From Albula goreensis (Eukaryota; Chordata; Actinopteri; Albuliformes; Albulidae), in assembly GCA_022829145.1 (NCBI GenBank), contig CM040746.1, positions 29,477,832-29,541,831 on the forward strand: a stretch of 64,000 bases of DNA, written 5' to 3'. Positions 22,504 through 33,700 of the stretch are shown piece after piece. The position numbers and the translations under genes were made by a program. Position 1 is the stretch's first letter, and every line of letters starts with the position of its first letter. The notes under the pieces were generated by a model, which ran no database searches, was not told where the DNA came from, and saw only the letters and a program-made list of their open reading frames with translations.

Positions 22504-25500
22504 ATGATGGACATTGGGAATGACAGTGCTGAGGAGGCCAGAGCCAATGAAATGGAGGACCAGCTACAGCAAGGGGTTGGTTTTTTATATTTTGTAGTTT
22601 GTCATCTGTTAGAGACCATTATGTGTGTCAGTGTTGGGTGGTGAACTCAAAACAGAGGAACAAACTGTATCCTTACACCTATCATCTTCCTCAATCTGTT
22701 CCCATTTATCCTCCTTGATTAACAATAAAACAAGTAATTAACGGAGTGATCAACACCAAGTGTTGTCAATAGAGTGAATGGTTTCTAGTCTAATCTTATA
22801 ATAGTACTATTTTTCTTCACATAAGTTTGCAAAAAATAGCAGTTCTATCTCAAGATGAAACTGGTAACCATTTACCCTTTATGTGAACTGGTGTTGTTTA
22901 CCCTGTGAATAATTTGTTTTATCATTAATCAAGGAGGATAAATAGGAATAGATTGAAAGTAATGATAGGTAAAGTTTAAAAAGGCAAACTTAGTTCCTCC
23001 TGTTTTGAGCTCACTAGCCACCACTGGTGAAAATGAATATATATATTAACATACAGCAAATATTAGGAGATTAAGGGGCTATAAAAGGATTTTTTTGCAC
23101 AAAATGTTCCAATGTTTGAGTCCCACATGATAAAGACAGAATGCAGTATAACCACACTTAGCCTAAATATTGCCCATATCAGGAAATGTAATATGGGGGG
23201 TTTCCCCTAAGTTACAATGTAAATGGAGTAAACTAAACCAGTTTTATTTTTGAATTAATTTCTTTCCTAAATTGTGCATCTTTTGCTGCATTCACAGGTT
23301 TCTGTAATCTGTGGATAATTGTACTCCTCATTCCCACAATACTGTTTCATTAAAATGATCTGTGAAAATTCTCCACTAGATCATTTTAAGGTCATAGATT
23401 CTTCACTAAATACTCATGAAACCACATAATCAGCTGTGCATTTCTCATCAAAAATGAATGCTACTTTCTTGGGAAATGGAAGCATTATTTTATCTGTGCT
23501 GTCAGAATTTTCTGTCAGTTATTTCCTATATGCCTGTTTCTTTCCTTTCCCTCTCTCACAAACCATAGAAGCCACAGCTAGTTTCTCGTCCCACTTACTC
23601 ATCCAGAACTCTTCACCATCCCTCGTTTCTGTCATTGTATATGGCTGTTGGGTCGATGCCGTGCAACTGGCAAGAAAATAGAGGGCTGTGTGTTCCAGGT
23701 GAGATTAGGAGTATGTAACCTTTGTGTATTCATTTTCGTGGAATTCAGCCAGTGTTTACATCATGCAGTGATGCAAAAGAACCATAGCTCCTGTGAGTGT
23801 GGGTTGGTTGACTATGACAACATTGAAGGGGGCACTAAAATTTAAAAGATGCTCACAGAGTCATCTCATAAGCAAACCGGCCTTGCTTAGATTTCATCAT
23901 CAGACAGCAGCTTTAGAGGGGTATGGCCATTTGGGTATAATTCACTCTGTAAATAATACCAGATATTAGCATTACCAATTCATCTTCATTCCTCATATAT
24001 GACCAGCCTGAGCAATCGCATATATTAGCTGTTCTTGCAAATGGCAGAATTGCATTGTTTTTATGGATGTGTATCTCTGCTCCCCTCAGCCATGATTCCC
24101 TCTGATTTCTACTACACTGACTCCACTCTACCACCAGGGTGTAGAGTACCAAATACTGTGACACAGCTGGAGGTGAGTTCAAAGTTTGCAGCCAGTCTTT
24201 GTTGGTTTTGACACTACAGATGCAATAATATATTTCTGAGGAATCTGATGCCAGAAACGGCATTTCAACAGGAAATAAAATACAAACTGCAAAGAAGGCT
24301 ATGGTCCAGCATGTTTTTAGCTGGATTAATGACATCCTTTGGAATAACAATGAGATAAATGAGGGTTTTACAGTAGTGGTACTGGTCTGAAGAGAAGCTA
24401 GCATCAGAGAGATTAAGGGGGATCAGACAGACTAGGCCATTAAATGAGATTGCCTTCCTCCACCAGACAGACCTACTCTGGGGGGTGTGGACTCAAGACC
24501 ATTCTACAGCTTTTTCTATACATAATGCTTGGAAGTGCTCATGCATCAGAGTGCTGGCCAGTCAGTTCTGTACTGTGATTCCAAAGCAAAAGGATTATAC
24601 ATCCACAAAATCCTACTAAACTTTTCAATGGATCCCATTTTGTAAAAAGGCCACTGTGTCATCTACTGACCATCTGGGGGTCTGCAGCAGGAAGGCACTA
24701 CCCTACCAGTACAGTTAGAATGGAGTTAAATCGGTCATGGGGTCCTCATCAGTAAAGATGTAAATCTGTCCTTACACATTTTATACTCTTCCCTGTAGAG
24801 CTGTGTGCACATTAGATTGTAAACCACACAGGCCTGTAGGGGTGCAGGTAGAATACCAGTAACATTAGTTATGATTACATGAATTACAATTTAAATACAT
24901 TACAAAAGTATTAAAACATAATAAACTATATTCTGCTTTTCCTTGAGATAAGATTTCAGTGTTTATGCTATACAAGAAAATCCTACTCGCTATGTCAAAA
25001 TTTTTTTCTCTGAAACATTCCAAGATGGCCTAAAACCTTTCTCCTCTATTCCCCTCCCCTTCTTTTTCTGTAGGCCCTCGAGTGCTGTCAGCTCAACACC
25101 CCTCCCCCAGTCATGTCTGTTATTCCAGCTTTGCCTCTTGGACCAGACCCTTTCAGAACCGGGCCCCACCCCACCAGGGATCTCGGTACTGAGGTTTGGA
25201 CATGGGATCGCTGCATCAACCTTTCAACTTTCAGATCTAGAACAGGACAGGAACAAACCGTGGAGGTCATTCAAATGTCACCAGAGGAAGACCAAGCCAT
25301 TACCAGCCTTCTGCAGCTGCACTACCACAGCCAACAGGGTACCATCTCCAGTGTCCGTCCTGGAGCGATGTCAGCTCAAGATCTTACTGCAGAGGATCAC
25401 CGATCCCACAGCCTGCCAATTCCAGCTCAGCCTTCTCTATATGCTTCAGGACCTGCCTCAGGCCTTGCTGGAGACACTGAGCCATCACACTCCCTGCTGG

Positions 25501-25595
25501 AGTGCCAGTCCAAGCAGAGGTCTGAGGTAGAAATGGAAGCTGCCAGTGTCCTGCTTAGTCTGGAGGAAATGAGCTGTCAGGGGAAGAGCTGCTGA
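22504..25595 (+). CDS. sap25: SAP25-like subunit of the SIN3A/HDAC co-repressor complex
   Basis: A nuclear adaptor protein that binds the SIN3A scaffold in histone-deacetylase co-repressor complexes. Four coding exons, 22504-22575, 23569-23698, 24090-24172 and 25074-25595, join in frame to 268 residues; a 5' UTR part of the first coding exon begins at 22491. Short blocks recalled from mammalian SAP25 occur in the same order: RTLHHPSFLSLY (residues 37-48), LPPGCRVP (81-88), TPPPVM (about 104-109), and a hydrophobic QAITSLLQL helix that could be the SIN3-contact region. The rest is low-complexity Ser/Pro-rich sequence. The C-terminus extends beyond the mammalian length and ends in a second amphipathic segment (EMEAASVLLSLEEM). 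The donor of the first coding exon is weak (GGG followed by GTTGGT), so that boundary is the least certain. Neighbours: downstream of the ZP cluster and convergent with arhgef15. The identification is from remembered motif order, not an alignment. Confidence 0.75.
22629..23026. mobile_element. palindromic MITE-like element with hAT-type ends
   Basis: The left arm (22629-22745) reads CAGTGTTGGGTGGTGAACTC onward, and the right arm (22913-23026), read in reverse complement, begins CAGTGGTGGCTAGTGAGCTC. Both continue into the shared words AAAACAG..GGAAC and a shared TATCATT/TATCCTCCTTGATTAA block. The arms therefore pair over about 110 bp around a spacer of about 170 bp. There is no coding capacity. 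The CAGTG ends recall hAT elements, but no 8-bp target duplication is evident, so the superfamily is a guess. It lies in a sap25 intron. Confidence 0.7.
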
Positions 25596-26193
25596 GTCTG
25601 AGGTGCAGAGACAGAGAAGCTGGAATACCTCCTATGACCAGAACGGGATGTACAGACCAATGATGAGAAACCAGAGGAAATATGTAAACAAAAAAAAAAG
25701 GTTGTCAGTCTTTTGAGGAAGATCGGGGGCTTTGGTGAGATGACTTTGATGGCAGGGCGTGTAGCAAATCTTGGAGTTAAGAATTTGAGGGGTAGAATAT
25801 ACAACAGTGGGGCCCACACAACCCCAAAAAAACAGCAGAATTCAATTTGGTTGTTGAAGTGGGACATGGGGTGAATCTGGTTTTGGGTTTGGGTTTAGGT
25901 ACTCAGGGGACTTCTGGATCTTGGAGAGTACAACTGACACTTTAGTCTGCATCTTTAAGTTTACTCTCTTTTTGGTTCTATTGTCACTTTTTTAATGTTA
26001 GAATTTGGTCTGTACTTTTTATGAGAAGTTTTTGTTATTGCTTTGCCTACCAAAACCACCAAATTATGTTAGTTTTTAAAAAATAATAGATTCATCCTTA
26101 GCATTTGATTAGTGTTCATTGTAAACATTATAAACAGAATAGGCATTCACACCCGTGGCTGTATGTGCAAACTTTTTTTTCTTGCATTTAAGT

Positions 26194-26206
26194 AATAAAT
26201 TTTATT
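26194..26206. promoter_or_regulatory. back-to-back poly(A) signals for convergent genes
   Basis: AATAAA on the plus strand (26194-26199) is followed at once by TTTATT (26201-26206), which is AATAAA on the minus strand. Another minus-strand copy is at 26251-26256. The pair sits between sap25 (stop 25595) and arhgef15 (stop 27757), so one compact site could end both transcripts. This would give arhgef15 a 3' UTR of about 1.5 kb. Confidence 0.4.
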
Positions 26207-26259
26207 TACAGTTATGTCTTGTTCTTGTGGGGGAAAAAGGCATAAACATATTTATTAAG

Positions 26260-27756
26260 TGTGCTACTTATCTGAATGGGAGGAAAGCCATTCACAAATA
26301 TGCATGTGTGTGTATGAGGGCACACATCCAACCAAACTTACAGCTAACACTGTATATCAATATGAGGGAGTGGGGTAATACCAGTCATACATGGCTAACA
26401 TGGAGCACTAGTAGTCTGGGGCTAGTGCTTGGTATGATATAGCTGTATAATAACACCTCTGTGTTCATTAGTAGTAAAACTGAATGCTTTTGATAACATA
26501 AAGTGATATTGGTATTCAGTTCCTACAGAGCATATTGAAATTAGGGGATGACATTACTTTTCATTTTATGTCTGAATAAAAGAAAAACATTATGAAGCCA
26601 ACAGTGAAAATGCAAAGTATTTGATGTGCACTGGATATCCCTGGTGTTCCAGGAACCAGTCTTTTGTTCTTTCCTCATGGGGCACATTGAAAAATATTTG
26701 TATCAAATTTGTCTCTAATGACAATTCAAACGTACATGTACATACAAAGGGCATACAAAAGGTAAGTACAGTGCAACTTTGTTTTGAATTTCACATACTT
26801 TTCAGAAAATAAATTTTCATAAAACCTCATAAAACAGTATAGAAGTGATCACAAAACAGGTTGGGGCAATTCTCATAAAATTACTAATGTTTTGTCTACT
26901 GTTCAAATGTTTTACATAACCCTCGCCCTTCATTAAAATGAACCTTTGAAGATACTGGATCTAAAAAGAATCGTGAATGCACTTGGCTTACTGTCTGCCT
27001 GTAGAAGTTTAATATTTTAAAATATTCTGTTCACCTGTTTGGTATGTTAAATACTCAGGAGTGGTGGCAATGAGTGGCTTGAATGTATGGCATGTTTGAA
27101 ATGTGTGTCATTACATCTTACACAGCTGTCTCTGGTCAAAAGAAATGGAAAAAGTGCATGATTTTGAGTCAAGGAACTATATGCAACAGCACTGGAAGTC
27201 TGGGGTATGGCATGAACAGCACACACAAACATTTGGGGACAAGAGAAATTCTTTCACCCTTGAACAGTTTAAATGATAAATAAGCTATACAAATGCCAAG
27301 CAATGGGCAGCACAGGCAGGTTATGGTCTTGTCCAGGCTGAAGTCTTAACCTACACACTGTCTTTCCATGATGCTTTCCCTAGCTCATGCTTGAGCAGAG
27401 ATTCTGCTACTATGTGTTGAAGTGTTCCCCTATAAGTTTTGTTTTGTCTTGTAGTTTTGCTTTAAGGGGACTCTTTTCAGTGGTAAAAGTGGGTGTATAG
27501 TCATCATGGTATTTGTGCTGATTAATGCATTTGAATTTCTCACAGCTGTAAAAAAATCCAATTCTCCTATTCTTCTCATACATCATTAAGTTATAAATAA
27601 TGTCCAGGTCCAGTCCAGAAGAGCACATTCTGTACATCAGTTCTTTTTCCAAGCAGGTTGTATCTGTCTGGAACCAGTGATGGTGTTTGTTGAGAGGATA
27701 GTTTATGATGGTATCTCTAGGTTCTCATTTTAGTGTATAGCTCTGGTGCTGATATC
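26260..27756. other. region 3' of sap25 and arhgef15
   Basis: AT-rich tract without recognisable coding sequence. It probably holds the arhgef15 3' UTR. A further plus-strand AATAAA lies near 26575. Confidence 0.45.
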
Positions 27757-30700
27757 TTAAAGTCCACTCCGAGACTTCGGTCCAAGGGAGAGAGCACTCG
27801 CTGCCTGGATGACCCGGTATCGCTCACGAAGGTTCCGCCTTCGAACATGCTCGTTGGTGATCTCTAGAACATTCCCCACTGGGAACCAGCCCTTCTGCCC
27901 GTCCGACAACCTGATACCCTCATACCAACCTAAAGAGGAGAAAGGTAAGGAGAAGGAAGAGGGGAAGATGAGGTAAGAATAAAAACAGTGTGCATACAAG
28001 ATAGTAGCAATATAAGGAGTTGTAGAATAAATGCAGAGAGTACAAAGGAGAATATGTATTAAAGGGGTGGGTAGACAGAGAGGCAACCACAAAGAAGGGT
28101 GGAGGTTGAGGAAACAGCAGAGGAAAAGGAGATGGTTAGTGAAAGGCATGGGAACCCAATGGAGAATCATTGAAATAGCAGAATGCAAAGAAAAAGCAAA
28201 GACAAGATTAGTGCAAGAACCAGACACAACAATATAGCATCTAAATGAAGTGTCTGATCCTCTGTGCTCACCCTCATTGGTCTTGCGAATAACATTGACA
28301 ATGTCTGTAGGTTCCAGGTTGAGCTCATCCGCCTGCTGGGCTACGTATTGCTCTATACACTGTACCTGTGGACAGTCTGGACATGTACACATGCAAGCAT
28401 TACCACACAGACATTCATACACATGTACACAAACACACCAACATGACATGAAGACCCATAAAAACATACAGAAATAAAACAGGAGAAATAGAGAGTTACA
28501 TTTGACGAGAAATATAAAACCCTCCCCAAAACTAATGTAAACATTTTGGGAAGAATGAGAGCTGGCAGGCTGTGAGTGTGTATGAGACTAGTGACTAGGA
28601 GTAACATTTCATATTCACCCCAGTCTTCATAGACCACCTCCTCTGCATCTCTGTCTGGATCATCGGGGTCAGGGAAAGCTGCCATCCACCTGTGCATGTC
28701 TGACCTGTACAGCAAATCAGGATGCCATATCAAGGGAATGACACTGCATAACGGGATCAGTACATTAACATTAGCGCTTATCTGGTTGGGAGATGTAGCA
28801 AATTTACTCACTGTGTGGAGGCTTTCAACATACGCTCAATCATGCGGCCCTGGTGGTTCTCAAGCAGGATCAAGCAGAAACTGTGGTCAAAGCCTGGACC
28901 TACCGATGCTTCTTCAAATTTCTTCACCTGGACCAATGAACGGTGTGCATGGTCGATCACAACATACCGTTCTGCGCTGGAGAAGGGGAAGAACAAGGTT
29001 GAAAACTCAGGGTTGAAACTCACAAAAACTCAGGGGAGGGCAAACTCACTAAATATACACATCAACAGATTAAGGCAGACCTCTTTTTGCTGGCAAGGAC
29101 AAGGAGGTCATTGAAGAGGAAGAGGAAGATAGGAGTGGATTTGGAACGAATATTGAACAGGGTGCCCCCTTTGGCCATCTCTTGAAGCTCCCCTTGTTTC
29201 TCCAGGAATCGGTTCTGGGAGATGATGGGAATGGCCTATGGACAAAGAAAAAAATAGACTCAATACATAGCAATATATGCCATGTGTAGATTGACAAGCA
29301 AATATCTGGTGTAAAGAGGTTAAATTGCAAATGAGAAAGATCCATTTTTATATCGAATTTTGATGGCATGATGATGTCTCTAAGCATAAAAGAGTACAAT
29401 ACTACTATCATCAGCAAAGCATCATTACTATTAATCAAAACTGGTTGTACATACTTTCGTGTTAAAAGCGTACAATTATGTTGATGATTAACCTTGTCTG
29501 CAGAGCACTGGTCTTTAAAGTATATTTATTTTAAATGTTACTCACACACCTTTAGTTTGTCAAACTCCAGGGTCTTGGCAATTTGGATCAGCTCTTCCAT
29601 CTGCCTCATCTTCCCTACCTCTGAATTGCACTCATCTATAATCTGTTGGGGGTCGGGTAAGGAAAAATTACAGGCTTGCTAGAATGTCCTTCAAAAACCA
29701 AATACCCATCCTTCCATTTTCTGGTGTTAATCCCAATCTATTAAACTATTGTGCAGGTCTATAACAATTTAATACTAAATAACGATTTCTCTCCTGTGGA
29801 GGATATTCGTATCTATTTTATACCAAGATTTTACTTTTCCACAACACGGAATGCCCAATACTCCTTCAAACTGGTTTTGCCAATTTTGAATGAGTTTGTA
29901 ACATTTTTCCAGGAAATATTTAGAATGACAGCTTCTGTTCTAATCTGGGCAATTCAGTCCCCAGCTCTCCACAACATATTTACTCAGTATGAAGTCAGAG
30001 GATGACTCAGTTTCTCTTGTTTCTCACAGGAGGATATCCTTTGTTGTGAAGGAGACAATAGATTGCAAAGTGACATTGATTTTCCAGAGAGCTTGGCAGG
30101 GTTATTTGCACCATTTAAGGCAAGATAGGGGGTTGATGGAATGAAGAGTTACCTTAGAAACAGAAGCGAGGGCTTTGGTGGCAGTCTCCTCCTCCTTTGT
30201 CCCCTCTTCTGTCCTTTTGAGGATATTCTGCAGACAAAAACGTAATTTCCTCTAAAATATGCCAATGTTTACAAAGCACAAATTTTAAATGATGTACAAT
30301 TAATCATCACATACAAACAGAAATTGTAGATGGTGCCACTGCAACATTTTGTCTGCAATTCATTGATTTCTGGATTAAGAGAGTGTGATCGAATGGTCGG
30401 TGGATAGAAAATAAGGATGGTTTTGTTTCTCAAATATATTGAGAAACTTTATTTACCATATCTGATGCAGTATATCTGATACATCACAAGGTAACTAGTT
30501 GTTGTAAAGGTAAATTAAAAACCAAGTGCTTTTGGGCCCTCAGAATTATGTTTTTGCTTGATATACTGTATCTGGTTTTTGTGCCACTGTCAATGTGCTC
30601 TGCACCAGCCAAATACAAATCCTCCCACCTCAATGAGCATCTTGATGCGGGTGATTCGCTGAAAGGGCAGCAGGAGGAAGGACATGAAAGGAAGACGCTG

Positions 30701-33700
30701 GCACTGAGGAGACTCTTGGAGGCGGGCAATCACAGTTGCAAACTGTACGTTCTTCTGCCTGGACAGTAGACACAGAACACTCAGCTGATACAGTGTCTTG
30801 ACTGTGTGTTGACTGCATGTAGCTTTTGTGTGACAGGAAGAAGTATGTTTTCAAAAACAATACATCACTTTACATTTATGGTATACAGTGTGTAGACCAG
30901 AGAAACAATGATTTGACTTATGTGGGAAAACATAGGTGAAATGTCCAGCATTGTAAATGCTGTGCTCACATCAAGCTGGTATAGGTCTTTTCCTGGTATA
31001 TCTGGTTGCGGACGTAGTCAATGTAAACAGGGAAGTTATGCTGTGCATAGTAGTAGATGATGTCACATATATCGGATATCACCACATCCCTTTCCACCCT
31101 CTCCTCCAGGTCCATCAGAAACCTGAGACAAGGATGATGGAAAGTGACAAACATATTTTGAGTTGCAGTACAACAATTAACATGCTAATAATGCAAACAG
31201 TTGGATATTTTGATTTATATTTGACAGTTGGATATTTTGATCAATAATGACCTTAAGCTTCATATTTCTGTAAGAATGACAATCCAATATTACATGCAGA
31301 AAGATGTGGCTACAAGGTTTTTAATGCTTTGCAGGTCCAAATGACACTCTTGTTCTTCACATGTATGTCTTTGAGACTCAATGGGAGGCATAAGTGAAAA
31401 AAGCACCAATATCATTTCTGTCTTACCTTTCGCTGACCTCGCGCACGCGCAACACATTGGAAAAGAGGGTCTTCTTATCACGGATAATGAGTGTATCTTG
31501 CAGGTCACGAGACTCAAAGAAATGATCGGTCAAAACCCTTAAGGAGCGTAGGTACGAGGCCTCTGAAGTTAACACCTCAAACATACTCTGAGGACCAGAG
31601 ATGAAAGAAAACAGAAGACAGTATTGGTTGAAACTCAGTCATAATACAAGCATATTACTTGTCATTATCAGATTTCAGTTCTACAAATTACCAAGGAAGA
31701 CAAAAAAGACCCATTCATTTACATTTGGGTTCCTCTTTCCCTCTTCCCCCCATATACTCAATTCACTCTTCGCTCTTCACTTCCCATTTCCTTCATCTAT
31801 CACATTCAATTTTGATATTCCCTTGTTTATCCTCCCTTCTTTTGCTGTAACTAGTGCTCCTCCTCACCTCCTGGTGCTGCCGTGCCCTGGGAGTGAGAGT
31901 TGTCAGGATGCCACTGTTCCTGACTGAGGGTATTTCCTGCCATAGTGTGCTCTGGGTGGGGCTGCTGCTGGCCCTGCCTCTCTCCAGCTCCATCCCCCTG
32001 CGGACACCCCAGTCCATCTGATAGTCCACACTGGTCTTACTGATGTTCCGGCAAACCGTCTGACGTTTGATCTCCTTGTGGATCACTGTGGCGCGATACG
32101 TCTGGTAAAGGGGCTCTGAGGGAGAGTCAGGTTCAAACTCAATGGGCTAGCACAATTCTGCCACACACATTTGTCAGTGAAACTTCTCAGAGGGTACAAT
32201 AGTGCTCCCAAAACTATGACAAAGACATCATGGAGAATATGGAGGAGCATGCACACACACTCATAAGTAGGGCCCTGCATTTTTGGTGACCAGGTTTTAT
32301 ATCCTGTAATTCTGTTAAAATCTATTTAATATCAATGTGAAACTCATTTGAAAACATGAACATTACAGGGATATTTTTATTTGTATGTTTTAAAACCTTT
32401 GGAAGGCCCATTTTACTACAACTTTCCTGTCGTTCAGGGCACAAACATGTTTCACTCTGTTGATCACAGCTGAACATGCCATTGCTTGCCATGACTCCAA
32501 AGCTGTTCTGCCATGCCATGGCCCAGTCGCATGCTTACAGGCTGTTGTGTGATAACTCTACTGGAAGGACTCTGTAGTGCAACTGTAATCTTACCGTCCA
32601 GAAGCTGAGTTTTTAAGTCCACAGACACTCCCCTTAGCGGAGGCACAGGATGCCTGCTAAAGGGAAATAAATTATATAAATTCTGAGGATAATGGTGATG
32701 TTGATGAAAAAAACAAACAGAGCAAGAAATGGTAACCTTACGGTTCATTTTCCGTGACGTCCTCTTTCTCTCTGTCACTCCCAGCATCCTCCTCTGTGTC
32801 TGGGGAAGAGCGGCAGTAAGAGACAGACGTGCTCATTAACTCATGCTTAGTCTACTTATTTTTGTCTAGAATAAAATTGCTGAAAAATCAGAAAACATGA
32901 TGCTAGTGGTCCTTATAAATGAGTTCGATGTGGTACAGTACTGAAAGTGAGCTCCTGGGAAGCAGCTGACAGACACTTCATACAGGTTAACATTAAGAAA
33001 AAGAGAAGCTATAGTATTTATTTGTGTATAATACGCACTCGTATATGATGCACACCCCTAATTATGGACAATGAAATCCTGGAAAAAATATCTCTTGTGT
33101 ATAATATGCACTGACTTTCCTTAGTATCATTTCAGGCTGACAGACATGAAGATCGCAGCGGCAGGCCATGTCACGATGTATAGGAAAAGGAATATTTATT
33201 CAGATTTATTACAATTACTGAATAAAATACTGAATGAAATTATATTTGTGTCATTACCAAACTTATACTTTTGCACTTTGATTACTTTGGGTAATCTATT
33301 AAACACATTTTTTGCACACACAGCATGGCCTGTAGTGAGCATAAGTATTACATCATCACAATGATAACCAAGTTACGCATCTTATCGGTAACTTCAAAAC
33401 CCAAAGTTGGTCCTCCTCCCTCCAAGTGGTTTAATTCTTTGTTACAGATCAGTTAGCTTGGACAAAATAATATAATTTATTTCTGGTCATACCGTCCTAA
33501 ATATGGCCATTCACACCATTCACTTGACTGGGAAAAAAGGGGTAGCATTTAGTTCTTGTGTATAATGCACACACCTAATTTTTACATTTAGAAATCAGGA
33601 AAAAAGTGTGTATCACATATAAATAAATGCGGTAGTTGTGAAAAAATATAATTTGTATATATGATCCATACCTCTGGGTCGTAAAGTGGATGGAAGGGAC

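Noticed and set aside
23913-24404. 163-codon minus-strand open frame
   Set aside because: It is antisense to the sap25 exon 24090-24172, has no recognisable domain, and its composition fits chance in AT-rich sequence.
25138-25530. Second plus-strand frame of 130 codons in the last sap25 exon
   Set aside because: Out of frame with the preceding exons; the other frame matches SAP25-like blocks and the splice phase.
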